64,000 bases of DNA from Zarea fungicola. Lineage: Eukaryota > Ascomycota > Sordariomycetes > Hypocreales > Cordycipitaceae. This document shows, piece after piece, positions 1 through 11,978 of the stretch. A program made the position numbers and the translations under genes. The notes under the pieces were generated by a model. It was not told where the DNA came from, did not search any database, and saw only the letters and a program-made list of their open reading frames with translations. Location of the stretch: assembly GCA_900169235.1 (NCBI GenBank), contig FWCC01000003.1, positions 210,206 to 274,205 on the forward strand, written 5' to 3'. Numbering within the stretch: the stretch's first letter is position 1; each line of letters starts with the position of its first letter.

Positions 1-1936
1 CAGCGTGCCGGAAATGGGGTCCTGCTAGATATGCATGCCTGATGATAGATGCATGGATATAACCAGAAATGGCTTTTAACAACGGAGAAATATGAACAAA
101 GTCCTACAGCTCCGATATGGGGATTTGCTTTCAACATCGAGCATCCACCGGTGTTAGTGCACACCAGTCAAAGTTGCATCGAAATACACGTTATCAGTGT
201 CCAGGCGCCGCGCGCTTGGATTGATGAGGAATTATTGGAAACTCAAACAGAAATCCATTAAAATGGCGTCTGGGCATCGGGAAAACTCACCTGTGAGCAC
301 TTTTGATCTTTTTTTTTTTTTGCCTGCAGAATCCCCTATGCGCTCATACCTGTCACCCTTCTCTCATCGTCACACGAGGACGGGACGGTGATAGGTCCGA
401 AACTTCACGAGATGAAACCTGCCATGTTTCGGCTAACGCCCCACTCGGCAGCTTTTTGCATCGACTGTCAGCCTCGATTTGGCTGCCAACTTGCGCGGAT
501 ATGTGCTAAGTAAGAAACTTGTAGTCTCACAAACGGGTCCCTTGAATATGGTCATCAAAATGACGTAGCAAATTAATTGAAATCGAGAAAGAATGACAAA
601 AAAAACTTCCACCTGTCTGCTGAAGAATGGGTTGTCGTTCACCAAATATCTTGGTCCCGCGCTCCCATTCCCCCAGCACCACTGCCACCGCCGGTCAAGG
701 CTGGTGGCTGTTTGAGCCCTGTCTGTACAACAAACAAATCTTCCCCATACGTCTAATTCGGTCGTTAGTTGACTGCAGGCACTTACAGCTACCCACAAAA
801 AGTCTGGATACANNNNNNNNNNNNNNNNNNNNNNNNNNNNNNNNNNNNNNNNNNNNNNNNNNNNNNNNNNNNNNNNNNNNNNNNNNNNNNNNNNNNNNNN
901 NNNNNNNNNNNNNNNNNNNNNNNNNNNNNNNNNNNNNNNNNNNNNNNNNNNNNNNNNNNTGTGTACCCAGACTTTTTGTGGGAAGGTTTAGCATAGCCTC
1001 TCTTTTCTTTTCCTTTTTTCCCTTGTATATTCCACAGCATAATCTCTCAACTACACGTGCAACCTCAGCTACGTGTTTTACCCAACGCCTTACAACGACA
1101 GTCTTGCTAAGCATCGGCTATCATGCAGACTTATTTTGCATAATTGTCCACCTTGCTAACGGCCTTTTATCCAGACATGTTTTTACTTTTTCTTTTCGGC
1201 GGCAACTTTCCAAGGCTACTTGCCCCAGTTGAATGTACATCAATAATTAGCCCCGTACTGGCCGGATCACCGTGTGACGGTTACAACTGGCCGCTTGGCT
1301 TTTTGTTTCGTTTCAGGTCGGGAAACACACAACCCAAAGTCGTGCCACGCGTAGCAATGTCTTACGCAGCCTCTCTTGGAGGGATTGATCCGCCAGTGCA
1401 ATGCTTCGCAGAATGATATTACGTGTGTTTAGGTTCGGCCATCTGACCCATGGGCTCCTGTGACAGGATGCGAGCTGTCACGGCAGAAGAGCAGTGGATC
1501 ATATTCGTACTATAGTTGGAGAGAGGCTCACCTAAGTATCTCATTCAGATCAGTTCACCAAAGCTTGAAACTGCATTGGCCCAAGACCCACGTGGCCCAT
1601 GAACAAAGATGGTCGTCCTAGACACGACCACCTTATCTGAGGCTATCACCAATCCCATTGTAATCCATGCGGCGGCTGGGACGTTTTGCTGCTATTCTAC
1701 TAGTAAGTGACAGATAGACTGTTTTCCCTTCCCTCTGTTCTGGCAGGCCTAGCACCGTGCCTGCCGGACACCCTAGCAGGATTTACTGCTTGTCTTTTAT
1801 TTTCCGTAGCTTTTGTTCCTCGAAATATCCCTGTGTCGTACTAATGCATCTATATAGAACTCATGACCCTTTTTTTTTCAAGTCCGTTTGCCCTATTTTT
1901 ACTCTTTTTTTCTTCATTTTCTCCATGGTTAGCATT
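1..1936. other. Gene-free stretch containing an assembly gap
   Basis: I see no supportable gene here. Open frames that cross the N run at 813-959 are artefacts of the unknown bases. The rest is ordinary intergenic DNA with short T runs; it ends at the 3' end of the prephenate dehydratase gene, which is on the minus strand. Confidence 0.6.
794..983. repeat. Inverted repeat flanking a 147-base N gap (hairpin or MITE-like)
   Basis: Just left of the N run (813-959) is CCCACAAAAAGTCTGG followed by ATACA. Just right of it is TGTGTACCCAGACTTTTTGTGGG, whose reverse complement begins with the same 16 bases. So 16 bases match exactly, plus TACA after one mismatch, in inverted orientation with the unread bases between. 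This could be the terminal inverted repeats of a small non-autonomous DNA transposon, or a hairpin that stopped assembly. No clear target-site duplication is visible outside the repeats. Confidence 0.7.
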
Positions 1937-3091
1937 TCAGTTGTATGTGTACCAGCTACCCAACCATCGGAGCCTATCTGCCATCTTTTCGATTTTGCTC
2001 AGCGCACCATTCACACGGCCATCTGGGTCATCCAGCTTGTGGCCCTCAAACTCAATAAAAATAATGTAGTGAAACGGGCCCAACAGGCTCGGCCGGCTAT
2101 TGATGCTGGTCAGATCAAGCTGAAACTCGCGGAAGCAGCCGAGAATGTCGGCCAACGCGCCGGGGGCCTTGTGCTTCACAGTGAAGGTGACGAGAGACTT
2201 GGTCCCCGTCCGTTTCGCAGGATCCTGTCTGAGCGCGTAGGCAGTGGGGAGGGTGGGTTGCGTGCCGATGATGAGGAAGCGCGTCGTGTTATCATCGCGG
2301 TCCTCGATGGACGCCGCCATAGTGTCCAGCTTGTATAACTCGCCAGCCAGTTGGCTCGAAATGGCGGCAGACTCGCCACTGGTGTCGGCGGCGACAAATT
2401 CGGCGGCCTTGCTGGTAGAGCTGACCTCAACCTTAGTTGCATTCTTGAGATAGGTGGAGATGAATTTGCTGCATTGGCCAAAGGCTTGCGGGTGCGAGTA
2501 CAGCTTCTTGATGTGGTCCAGGCTCGTCAGCGGCCTGCTCTTGGGCTTCGATGGGCTTGGGTCTGCTGCCGTCGGCGTAATTGTGCCGCTTGCTATTTGC
2601 CCAGTAGGAAGAGCAGACGCATTGACGTTCTTGTGCCCCAGGAGCTGGTGATGCACGTCGACATACACCTCGCCGTTGACGTAAATGTCCTTGTAGCGGC
2701 CTTCTCTATCGGCAAGATCATCTAGTGTAAAGACGACAGACCCATTGGTTGAGTTTTCAATGGGAATGACTCCCAGAACAGCATTCTTGTCCTGTGTCTC
2801 ATTGCATACATCTAACGGTCGTCGTGTTGGCAACGATTCGTGGTAGAAAAAGAAAGGAGCACATACCATCAATAGTAACGACGGGCCTCAAATACCAAAC
2901 AGCTTCAGAAAATGCTTGCAGGGTCGCCTGTATCATGAGCCAGACATTAGCCCCCGCACACGGAACTCGACGCTTACTTGGTGCCAGAAATTTTCGTAAC
3001 CAGAATTGACGCATTCATGAACGCATACCTGCTGGGAATATGATGCAACTGGGCCCAGATAGGCTACTATGGGCTTGCTTTCGGATGCCAT
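1937..3091 (-). CDS. PHA2: Prephenate dehydratase (phenylalanine biosynthesis)
   Basis: Converts prephenate to phenylpyruvate, the committed step to phenylalanine in the cytosol. Three exons: 3091-3029, 2927-2867 and 2811-1937, giving 332 residues. The ATG at 3091 is chosen because it opens straight into the family N-terminus (VAYLGPVASYSQQ), continuing after the first intron as ATLQAF and, across the second, as VVTIDD. The catalytic domain shows the ENSTNGSV block and the TTRF motif (about residues 217-220). A C-terminal ACT domain (about 246-325) with GAL and SRPS motifs suggests phenylalanine feedback control. A low-complexity insert of about 30 residues (near 110-135) follows the HHQLLG block. 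Both introns have GT-AG ends and the splice phases agree exactly. Confidence 0.93.
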
Positions 3092-5540
3092 GTGTAGAGT
3101 TTATATTCTTGGGAAGGATTGTGCAAGCTGGCCAACTGGTGCTGTTGTCATGGAGCTATTATCTGTTGGCGATGTCGGCGGGTTTTGGTCGTACAGAACG
3201 AAGCTACCCCCGCCAACCGGCCGAGCCCACTAAACTCAGCGCCATGCCAGATCGGCTGGTTCTGTCTTTGATCACTGACGATGAGGAAGCCAGAGAAGTG
3301 GGGCCAGCAGTCTTCAAAACGGCCACGCAACCTGGCAGTTGTGTGCGTAGATGGTAGTAAATCGAGTTTATATACAATGATTTGCTATAGCTCTATGTGG
3401 GCTCAGAGTACTGGCGGCGTAATAAAGTGCCGACTTGAATCGTTCTGTTGGCGAGCGACTGAACCTGCAGGCTGCTAGATGAGGCGGCACCAGGTACCTG
3501 TTGTATCGTTAATAGTATGTAGATTACGGTTCCTACTAGTACCTAGCGTCCGTGCAAAGCTACATGTGCGAGCAGCGTCGCCAGGTACTTTCAGCCCTTT
3601 GGCAGAGATTCTGGAGGTATTGGCTCCGCGAAGGCGGATACTGACTGGTCCAATGTTCGGCTGGAAGCACAGCCAGCTCATGTGGAAACGAGATGGGGCA
3701 ACCGGAGGAAACTGCGCGGGAAAAGCCCTTGGTCAACTCGACAAGGGACTGAACATGGTAATTTGCCTTTTCGATTTTTATGGCGTGGAGTGGTGACGTA
3801 GGTGTATAAAGTCCCTGTTGGCAACTTTGTATCATCTTGCCATCTCACAACGTAGAATTGCAACTCTAAAAGTCGTCGCTGTAACTACCTCTCTCTCTGT
3901 ACTCGCTCGACAATCACCGAGGCGACAAATCACGCATCACTCCCAGAATCATAATTTCTTGCTCTGAAGGCGCTCTGACGGCATCCTCTCCTCATTACTT
4001 CGAGACAGAAGGCATTTAAACGTCATGATGGAGAGAACTCAATTTCTCGGGCCCTCGGTAGTGGGCCTGGCTGTCCTTGCCCCTCCACACCTTGTCCGCT
4101 TCCTTGAAGCTCAGCCCCCTGTTGGTAGCTGTTTGTACTGGTTGACTGCTTGGCTGGTCACTGGCTTGTAGCTAGTAAACTTTTCTTGTCAACGCAGAGC
4201 AGGGTTTACTCGGTGCCTCCCCCGGAAGAGACAAAGAATTCCCTCACGCTATAGCAAGACACAGAAGGGTAGTGCAGGTTGTCGCGTGTCAGTTTCAGTG
4301 CGCTGGCGAACGGGACTCGATAAGCCAGGGATGAATATGTCGAACATGCATACAGATTCTGAGGCTTATGATCTTGGCCCCTCTAAAAGCAGTCTTCTGT
4401 TCTAGGCAAGTAGTACCGAAGCCACTCGCTGTACGGAGTACATCTGATTGAAAAGAATAAATGGCAAGACATGGCAAGCAAGCTGTCTTTCATGGCTACC
4501 AGCACTTTGAAATTAGCGTCTTGTGGCTTGCATGAACAGCACAGCAACACAGGCTGTCTGCCAGCATCATGTCTCTTTTTCTTTTTTTTTCTCTCTTGCC
4601 GACATGCCGTGCCTGCTGTTGGATGCAGAGCGCAGACCATGAAAAAAAGGTCCATGTACTATGTACTAACCAAAAAGTTACTTCCTGGCCGCTCTTGTCC
4701 CGCATCCAGCCTATCCAGAGCCGCGCCAGCCCACCCGTTTGCAAAGCCCGGTGCGGCTCCACTCCTCAACCAAGACTATTTTTGATTTTTTTGCCTCGTC
4801 GAAGCAACAAAGTTCCTTTTGGGCCTGGTCTTTACCTAGTTCCAAATTGCCCTGCATGTGTTGTCCCCAATCAAAGAGCCGCCGCAGCCCATGTAGTCTT
4901 GGATTTGGTGCCACAAAGGGGAGTCTTTTACCGGGGCAGAGCCTATGATCCTCAGCCAGGGCCTGTCTATGAGGTTGTCAGTACTCCGTAGCGGGGATTT
5001 GCGTCGCTGCTTTTGCAGATGTTTGGCTTTGGTGCTTGTGGTGGTACTTGGCAAACGATGGATGATGCTGGCAACGCTGTATTGCGGTGTTTTGATTTGT
5101 TTCCAAGCACATTTTGTGTCGGTGAATCGCATATGGCTTCCGCAGCTTTTATACAAGATGATGCCATCCACAGAGTGCTCATGTAATCAACGAAACTGAC
5201 AGTACAAATTTAAATTAAAAGTATTATTCTACCTTGGAAGCATTCTCATTCAATAAAATCGCGCGACAGGCCGAAACTTTCGCTGTTCAAGTCGCTTGCC
5301 ACAGTAAAAGCGGCAGCCGCCATGGAACCAAGGCATACAACAAACCATTTACCAGCAGGTACTTTGCAGCCTCTTGCTCCCGATGTCCCGATAGCCATTT
5401 AAAAGGTCCTAGTTTTCTCCAATCGATGGCCCGTTGTTGTTTCCCGCTCTCTTTTCCATTCTATTAGACTCTTGATAGTCATCTCGATACAGTGCTCCTG
5501 TTCTCGGTTCTTCGCCAAACAGTACCAAACAAAACAAACA
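3092..5540. other. Divergent intergenic region, no gene seen
   Basis: About 2.4 kb between the starts of the prephenate dehydratase gene (-) and the sulfotransferase-like gene (+). Open frames here are short and lack recognisable domains or coherent splice partners. It holds two copies of the TACTCCGTA word (4431-4441 and 4981-4990), described separately. Confidence 0.6.
4431..4441. repeat. TACTCCGTA-type motif (GTACGGAGTAC)
   Basis: One of about seven copies of a near-palindromic word in this window. Other copies: 4981-4990, 24178-24187, 24371-24381, 40252-40260 (eight of nine core bases), 44470-44478 and 63826-63835. All lie between genes. The word contains CGG/CCG, the half-site bound by many Zn2Cys6 regulators, but no function is shown by sequence alone. 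Confidence 0.6.
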
Positions 5541-6826
5541 ATGGCGCCTAAACCTATCTTCATGGTTACGCATCCGCGAGCCTGCTCGACAGCCTTTGAA
5601 CGCGTATGTTTTCCTGGGGTTCAATTTCCTGGTGATTTGTCATACTCTACTGGATTGATGGCAACCATAAACGTTAATCTTCTGACTGACTTCTGGACGA
5701 ATAGGTCTTCATGGCCCGTCGCGACATTCTTGAGTGCTCTCATGAGCCTTTTGCAGATGCCTTTTACTTGGGTCCAGAACTTATGAGTTCTCGCTTCAAA
5801 GATCAGAATGCCGACCGCGGCTCTCTGGGCATGTCTTGCTCTGATACTTACCAGTCCGTGCTGGGTAGATTTGCGGATATGCAGTCTCAGGTCAGTGATC
5901 TCCCATGAAGGCGCTTCCTTGCGCATCCACATACTGCCTCGCTTTAATATTATCCCCTGCACTTTGCCAGAGTGAATCACACTTCCTTGAAAGTTCTCAA
6001 GGGATGAACTTGCATAGAATCAACCAAGACACTGTTTAGCACTTCTGCCAATTTTTTTTCGAGGAAATACTGACCTCTCCGCAGGGAAAGCGCCTCTTCA
6101 TCAAAGACATGGCATACTATCTCTTCCAGCCCGATCAACAGCCTACTGGTGTTGCCCCGTCTGTGAGCTCGAACGAGGAGCCTAACAACCCTACAGTGCT
6201 ACCTCTCAATGTCCTAAAGAAGTTTCACTTCACGTTCCTCATCCGCCACCCCCGCCGCTCTATTCCCTCCTACTGGCGCTGCTGCCTCCCACCTCTCAGC
6301 GACAGAAATGGGTTCCCTTACTTCCTTCCCAATGAGGCTGGCTACGAAGAGCTTGTCCGCCTCTTTGACTTTCTCCTGGTGAATGGCATAATAGATCAGG
6401 ATCACCTTACTGTTCTGGACGCGGATGACCTCTTGGACAACCCGGAAAAAATGATTCGCGCGTTCTGTGAGCGAACGGGGATCGACTATTCGCCTCAAAT
6501 GCTCGAATGGACCGAAGAAGACCGCAGCATTGCCATAAAGAAGTTTGCCAAGTTTGACGGCTTCCACGATGATTGCATTCGCTCTACGCGTCTCGAGGGC
6601 AGAAGTCATGCGCAGGTACGCTTTCTCCTTTGACAACCAATGACGCTTCCAAATTGACCAGCTGCTAATTACGGCACATGCAATACAGAAGGTATCAACT
6701 GTTGAGTCTGAAAATGCGGAGTGGCTTAAGAAGTATGGGCCTGAGGCGCAAAAGATTATTCGCCAAACCGTAAATGATAATATCCCATACTATGAGTACT
6801 TGAAGAGGTTCACTCTGAAGTGCTGA
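5541..6826 (+). CDS. Sulfotransferase-like P-loop protein
   Basis: Four exons (5541-5603, 5705-5890, 6085-6615, 6689-6826) give 305 residues; all junctions are GT-AG and in frame. The N-terminus carries HPRACSTAFER, matching the phosphate-binding loop of a fungal sulfotransferase-like P-loop family. A second motif, IRHPRRSIPSY, sits where the 3'-phosphate-binding loop of PAPS sulfotransferases lies. By family, the protein would bind PAPS or a similar nucleotide and transfer a sulfuryl group; the substrate cannot be told. No signal peptide or membrane segment is visible, so a cytosolic location is likely. The ATG at 5541 lies directly before the P-loop, as is usual in the family. The gene stands alone; its neighbour upstream is divergent and unrelated. 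Confidence 0.82.
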
Positions 6827-7238
6827 AGGTGGGATACAATACTCGCGAATTGGCGTTTTCACTGATTTTGTATTTTGGTTCAACTTGACAGCAGGCCTCT
6901 CCTACGCTACAACGTCAAAGCTGCAGGTCGGAAGTGCTCCTTGACTTGGCTCTTTAGTTGGCTTAAGTGGCACGCCTGCATTTTTGAAGGATTTCTGGGA
7001 CGCATGAGGATATAGTCTGCGTCGATGGACCGCCAGAAATAATGTCTTCTTAGTATTACAATATTTGTTTGTCATTGCGCGCGCAGGTCACCCTAGCCGC
7101 GCATGACCGCTTTTGTACATGACCCATTCCGCCGTGTCTGTAGATGTTGTTACACAAGGGACCAGTGTCGCTCCAACGCCCCGCCCCCCAAAAAACTGGT
7201 CTTTCAAGATGAAAAGAGTCATTTCATGAGAGAATGCC
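6827..7238. other. Convergent intergenic region, no gene seen
   Basis: About 410 bases between the 3' ends of the sulfotransferase-like gene and the mL67/MHR1 gene. I see only AT-rich 3' flank and nothing resembling a coding exon. Confidence 0.6.
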
Positions 7239-8094
7239 TTAAGCAGCTGCTTCGGCCTCCGCAGGGAGATCGGTTCTGGCTGTCACAGCCTCTTCCTCCA
7301 GCAGTGTATGTGTGACATTCTCTGACCAAAGTTCGGCGTAGCCCATGTCCTGAACATCTGTCCAGTTGACCGTAACGCTCATTAGCACATCCGTGCCATG
7401 CTCAGTCGCCTCCTTGATTTTGTTTCCAGGTCCGGCGCCAGCCAGGACAGCCGCAATGTCGGCAACCGAGTTTGCCTTTTGCGCGTTAAGGGCCTTGGCG
7501 CGCTGGGCTTTGTCGCGCAATACCCGAAACTCCTGACCTTTGGCGGATCGTTGCGCAGCAGATCGATTTTCCGCTTCGGTGTATTCGAGGGGCTGCTTGT
7601 AGAGCGTGTCGTTGTCCCACGCGACCTCGTGCAGGTGCTTAAGCTCGCGCAGTTTCTGAAAAACAGTTCGCCCAACCGATCCAGAGCCCTTGGGTAACTC
7701 AATCTTGGCCATTGGTGCCCAGTAGTCCTTTCGTAGCTTTGCGGGTTTCGTCTTTTTGCCATTGTAGGGCAGCTGCTTCAAGTCGTGGAATCCCTGATCG
7801 CGAGTTAGCCAATTGTTACACTCTGCGCCACTACCAAAGAAACTTGATGTATTTTATAGCATCCGAATCAGTAGCGGAAGGGGAGGATATCCAGCATACA
7901 TCTAATTTGTCCTTGAAGCTGTAGATTATTTGGTCAGATCTGCGGTGTGCAAAGACCCAGATGTTCTCTCCATGGCCTTCCGGCCCCTGAAAGCCAATCA
8001 ACTTCTTTGGCTTCTTTCCTCCGTGTACCTGGCGCAAACATAGTCGCGCAATGTCTGGTAATTGGCCCGCGCGGACCCTGTGTGTTGTGTTCAT
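7239..8094 (-). CDS. MHR1: Mitochondrial large-subunit ribosomal protein mL67 / Mhr1
   Basis: Two exons (8094-7900 and 7793-7239) give 249 residues. The family acts in mitochondria, as mL67 of the large ribosomal subunit and, in yeast, as the recombination factor Mhr1. Seen here: an Arg-rich N-terminus suited to mitochondrial import, then ENIWVFAHRRSDQIIYS (about residues 42-58), and after the intron LKQLPYNGKKTKPAKLRKDYW, both family blocks. The 106-nt intron (7899-7794) is phase 0, with donor GTATGC, branch point CTAAC and acceptor CAG. The N-terminal ATG at 8094 is the first in frame that keeps the basic leader. It is divergent from the Hsp98 gene, 552 bases away. Confidence 0.88.
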
Positions 8095-8330
8095 TGTTGC
8101 TGTCGTTAGGCGTCACTCAATGGCTTGTTCAGTTGCTGCTAATCCGGAACTCCAGAAGTCACGGAAAAGTCCAATGCAGGCTGTCATGTGACCCAACTTT
8201 GGCACGCCAGCTACTTTTTGGGGTTCAAGGGTTCTAGCGCCCGCTCCATTCACCTTGGAAATCAGGTGACGATAAGACGGACAAAGCCGCCAGAGCAAAC
8301 ACCGCTATAGCCTTAGCGCTAAAAATAGGT

Positions 8331-8436
8331 GAAGGCAGTTTCTTCTCCCCACTAAAACCTCCCGAAGCTTCCAGTGACATCACTCTGCTGCTCCCAGCTT
8401 CTGTACGTTTCTAGGTAGCTTCCAGGGTTTTGGAGG
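8331..8436 (+). promoter_or_regulatory. Heat-shock-element cluster upstream of Hsp98
   Basis: A perfect inverted unit GAAGCTTC (nGAAnnTTCn) lies at 8364-8371. TTC triplets then follow at 8399, 8409 and 8420, spaced 10 and 11 bases apart, as in gapped or step-type elements. GAA/TTCTTC is also present at 8331-8345, and an AGGGG stress-response-like word near 8433. By known biology these would bind the Hsf1 trimer and, for AGGGG, a zinc-finger stress factor. The cluster lies about 210-320 bases upstream of the Hsp98 ATG and, on the other side, within about 350 bases of the MHR1 start. Confidence 0.65.
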
Positions 8437-8646
8437 GGCTTGGAGTGTGGTCTGAGATTCGAGGCCGTCTACATTAAATTCTACCACATCAATCCGGTCT
8501 CGACCGCTACCCTTTTTCTCCTTCCTTCATTTCCCATTCATACACATCACAAACCTATTGCACATTGCATGCCAATCTCTATAATAGACTGAAAGTCTAC
8601 TGGCTTGCACACTGAGCGCTATCCACAGACACAAAGTTCGTTCAAG

Positions 8647-11427
8647 ATGAACTCACGAATGGATTTCACAGACCGAGCCCAAAAGGCCGTGGAAGACTCC
8701 ATGGCCTTGGCTGAACAATACGCACATTCACAACTTGTCCCTGTACACTTGGCCGTATCACTTCTCGAGCCTCCCATCGACCAATCCAAAGACCAGCAGA
8801 ATGCCCAACCGGGTGCCATCGTGACCCTGTTCCGACAAGTTATTGAGAGAGCACATGGCGATCCTCAACTCTTTGATCGTGCTCTGAAAAAGACGCTGGT
8901 TCGTCTGCCGAGCCAAGATCCCCCTCCAGAGCAGGTGTCCCTCTCACCACAGTTTCACGCGGTCCTGCGCAAGGCGATGGATCTGCAAAAACTTCAAAAA
9001 GATACCTATATCGGCGTCGACCATCTAATCACAGCCCTTTCGGAGGAGCCGAGCATTCAAGTGGCTCTCAAAGAGGCCAATGTACCGAAGCCTAAACTGG
9101 TACAAGAAGCCGTGCAGGCCATTCGAGGAACGAAGCGAGTCGACAGCAAGACTGCCGACACGGAGGAGGACAACGAAAACCTGGCGAAATTCACCATCGA
9201 CATGACGGCCATGGCCCGCGACAAGAAAGTTGATCCTGTCATTGGCAGAGAAGAGGAGATCCGCCGAGTTATCCGCATTCTTTCTCGGCGCACAAAGAAT
9301 AACCCAGTGCTCATTGGTGAGCCCGGTGTTGGAAAGACTACCGTGGTGGAGGGTCTGGCACAGCGCATTGTGATTCGGGATGTTCCAGACAACTTGAAGA
9401 ACTGCAGACTACTCTCGCTTGATGTCGGTGCTCTCGTGGCTGGGTCCAAGTTCCGAGGAGAATTCGAGGAAAGAATGAAGGGCGTCTTGAAGGAAATTGA
9501 GCAGGCAAAAGACATGATTGTTCTCTTTGTCGACGAGATTCATCTTCTCATGGGTGCCGGTTCTTCCGGAGAAGGTGGTATGGACGCTGCCAATCTCCTT
9601 AAACCCATGCTGGCCCGTGGCCAGTTGCACTGCATTGGTGCCACCACCCTTGCCGAGTACCGAAAGTACGTCGAAAAGGATGCCGCCTTTGAGCGTCGTT
9701 TCCAACAGGTCCTCGTCAAGGAGCCTAGCATTCCCGAGACTATTTCCATTCTGCGTGGTCTCAAGGAGCGATACGACCGCCACCACCGCGTCACCATCAA
9801 GGACAACGCGTTGGTCGCTGCTGCAAACCTGGCGGCACGCTACCTCACGACACGTAGACTGCCCGATTCAGCCATTGACCTAGTTGATGAGGCAGCGGCA
9901 GCTGTTCAGGTCGCACGCGAATCTAGGCCGGAGATCATCGATTCCAACGAGCGCAAGCTGAACCAGCTCATGATTGAAATCGCTGCTCTTGAGAAGGAGC
10001 ACGATGAAGCGTCGATGAGCCGTCTCTTGCAAGCAAAAAAAGAGGCCAAGAATGTCGAGGAGGAACTGGTGCCGCTCCGTGAAAAGTACAAGAATGAGAT
10101 CAAGCGAAGCGAAGACATCCACGAAGCAAAGGTCAAGCTCGATGAGTTGGAGAAGCGCCTCGAGGATGCCGTGAACATGAACGACCATGCCAAGGCTGCT
10201 GATCTCAAATACGGCGCAATTCCTGACCAACGGGAAGTCATCCATAAGCTGGAGGCCAGAAAGGCTGCTGCTGATGCTGCACTTGACCAAGCAAACACTG
10301 ATGCGGGCGGCTCCATGGTCACTGACACGGTCGACGCTGACCAAATCAACGAAATTGTCGCACGCTGGACCGGTATCCCTGTTACGAGACTTCGCACTTC
10401 CGAAAAAGAAAAGCTTATCCACATGGAGCGAGCCCTCAGCAAGGTCGTTGTCGGCCAGAGAGAAGCTGTGCAGTCCGTGGCCAACGCCATCAGACTGCAG
10501 CGCTCTGGTCTCAGCAACCCCAACCAACCTCCCAGCTTCCTCTTCTGTGGTCCCTCTGGTACCGGTAAGACGCTGCTGACGAAGGCCCTTGCCGAGTTCC
10601 TCTTTGACGACAGTCGTGCCATGATTCGCTTCGACATGTCCGAATACCAGGAGCGCCACTCGCTCAGCCGAATGATTGGTGCCCCTCCCGGCTACGTTGG
10701 ACACGACGCCGGTGGCCAGCTGACCGAAGCCCTCCGCCGTAAACCTTTCTCTATTCTTCTCTTTGACGAAGTCGAAAAGGCAGCCAAGGAGATTCTCACC
10801 GTCATGCTCCAGCTCATGGACGATGGCCGCATCACTGACGGCCAGGGTCGTGTTGTCGATGCCAAGAACTGTATCGTCGTCATGACCTCCAACCTAGGCG
10901 CTGAATATCTCACCCGTCCAGGAAGCAAAGAAGGCAAGGTCGACGCAGCCACCAAGGAGCTCGTCATGGGCTCACTCCGCAACTACTTCCTCCCAGAATT
11001 CCTCAACCGTATCAACTCTGTCGTCATCTTCAACCGCCTGACCCGCAAAGAGATTCGCAACATTGTCGATGTCCGTATCTCTGAGATTCAGAAACGACTG
11101 CATGACAATGGCCGCAACGTCAACATTGAAGTGTCGGACGAGGCAAAGGACTACCTCGGGAGTGCCGGGTACTCGCCCGCCTACGGTGCCCGACCTCTCG
11201 CGCGACTCATTGAGCAGGAAGTTCTCAACAAGCTCGCCATTCTTATCCTGCGCAACAATATCCGTGAAAAGGAGACTGCGCGTGTGGAGTTTGATGACGG
11301 TAGAATCGTTGTCCTCTCCAATCACCCAGACAGCGACACCGGCGAGGATGAGGAGATGATGGATGAGGAGGATGCGGTCGATGAGCTTGGTGGTGAAGAC
11401 ATGGAAGAGGAAGACTTTTACAGCTAA
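8647..11427 (+). CDS. hsp98: Hsp98/Hsp104 ClpB-type disaggregase
   Basis: AAA+ hexameric chaperone that threads aggregated proteins through its pore with Hsp70, in cytosol and nucleus. A single exon codes for 926 residues, the usual size for the filamentous fungal protein. Order: Clp_N repeats (about 1-150), first AAA domain with Walker A GEPGVGKT (about 225-231) and DEIH Walker B, M-domain coiled coil (about 410-530), and second AAA domain with GPSGTGKT (about 635-642) and the FDEVEKA Walker B. It ends in an acidic tail ([18 protein letters not shown]) typical of cytosolic Hsp104. The frame is open 42 bases upstream to an ATG at 8605, but the ATG at 8647 is chosen because [12 protein letters not shown] is the family start. 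Heat-shock elements lie upstream; AATAAA at 11709-11714 may serve as a poly(A) signal. Confidence 0.96.
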   Translation: MNSRMDFTDRAQKAVEDSMALAEQYAHSQLVPVHLAVSLLEPPIDQSKDQQNAQPGAIVTLFRQVIERAHGDPQLFDRALKKTLVRLPSQDPPPEQVSLSPQFHAVLRKAMDLQKLQKDTYIGVDHLITALSEEPSIQVALKEANVPKPKLVQEAVQAIRGTKRVDSKTADTEEDNENLAKFTIDMTAMARDKKVDPVIGREEEIRRVIRILSRRTKNNPVLIGEPGVGKTTVVEGLAQRIVIRDVPDNLKNCRLLSLDVGALVAGSKFRGEFEERMKGVLKEIEQAKDMIVLFVDEIHLLMGAGSSGEGGMDAANLLKPMLARGQLHCIGATTLAEYRKYVEKDAAFERRFQQVLVKEPSIPETISILRGLKERYDRHHRVTIKDNALVAAANLAARYLTTRRLPDSAIDLVDEAAAAVQVARESRPEIIDSNERKLNQLMIEIAALEKEHDEASMSRLLQAKKEAKNVEEELVPLREKYKNEIKRSEDIHEAKVKLDELEKRLEDAVNMNDHAKAADLKYGAIPDQREVIHKLEARKAAADAALDQANTDAGGSMVTDTVDADQINEIVARWTGIPVTRLRTSEKEKLIHMERALSKVVVGQREAVQSVANAIRLQRSGLSNPNQPPSFLFCGPSGTGKTLLTKALAEFLFDDSRAMIRFDMSEYQERHSLSRMIGAPPGYVGHDAGGQLTEALRRKPFSILLFDEVEKAAKEILTVMLQLMDDGRITDGQGRVVDAKNCIVVMTSNLGAEYLTRPGSKEGKVDAATKELVMGSLRNYFLPEFLNRINSVVIFNRLTRKEIRNIVDVRISEIQKRLHDNGRNVNIEVSDEAKDYLGSAGYSPAYGARPLARLIEQEVLNKLAILILRNNIREKETARVEFDDGRIVVLSNHPDSDTGEDEEMMDEEDAVDELGGEDMEEEDFYS

Positions 11428-11978
11428 AGAAAAGAAGCTGGGCAAAAAATGGAGAGAGGAAACGGCAAAACTTGGACAAGGTTTGGATCTGGCCAGGTTG
11501 GTCAGGCAGGGAGAAATATCACATCATGAAATGACGAAGGGAAAAAAACCTGCATATTGCTTTCACATGGCATCCTTTGTTTGTTTTTTTTTGTTTTTTG
11601 TTTTTTTGCAAAACAGTCTTTGCATTATGGTACAGGGGAGTTTTTTATAGCATGCTACATTTCTTTTTTTAAAAAGAAAAATAGCTAATCATACATTACC
11701 AACAGCAGAATAAATGCAAAAGTTTTGAAAAAGAAATTTACCAAGGATAAAGTAGTAATAGTTCAATAATAGAAGATTCAGTAAAAAACAATTCTGAAAA
11801 TGTTGTCTATCGTTGCAAGCATACCATGCAGCAACAAAGTATAAAGACGCCTATGATATGTACTTGAAATAAAACAAAACCCGCGCTGCCAGCATAATGA
11901 CGTGAATAAACGACCCCCGTGGTTTCCCCATCTCTTTTTGTAATTAATCGTTTGACTGTCGCCCCAATGACATGTTCG
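11428..11978. other. Convergent 3' flanks, no gene seen
   Basis: About 550 bases between the stop codons of Hsp98 (+) and the Zn2Cys6 regulator (-). It is rich in A and T runs and contains AATAAA at 11709-11714. These are likely untranslated regions of the two mRNAs. Confidence 0.6.

Noticed and set aside
627..1232. Open frames on both strands crossing the N run
   Set aside because: They exist only because unknown bases contain no stop codons; the real bases on either side show no coding signal.
1757..2338. 193-codon plus-strand frame
   Set aside because: It lies antisense to the last exon of prephenate dehydratase, which has clear family motifs; it is a shadow frame.
9880..10704. Long minus-strand frames opposite Hsp98
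   Set aside because: They are antisense shadows of a strongly biased coding sequence.
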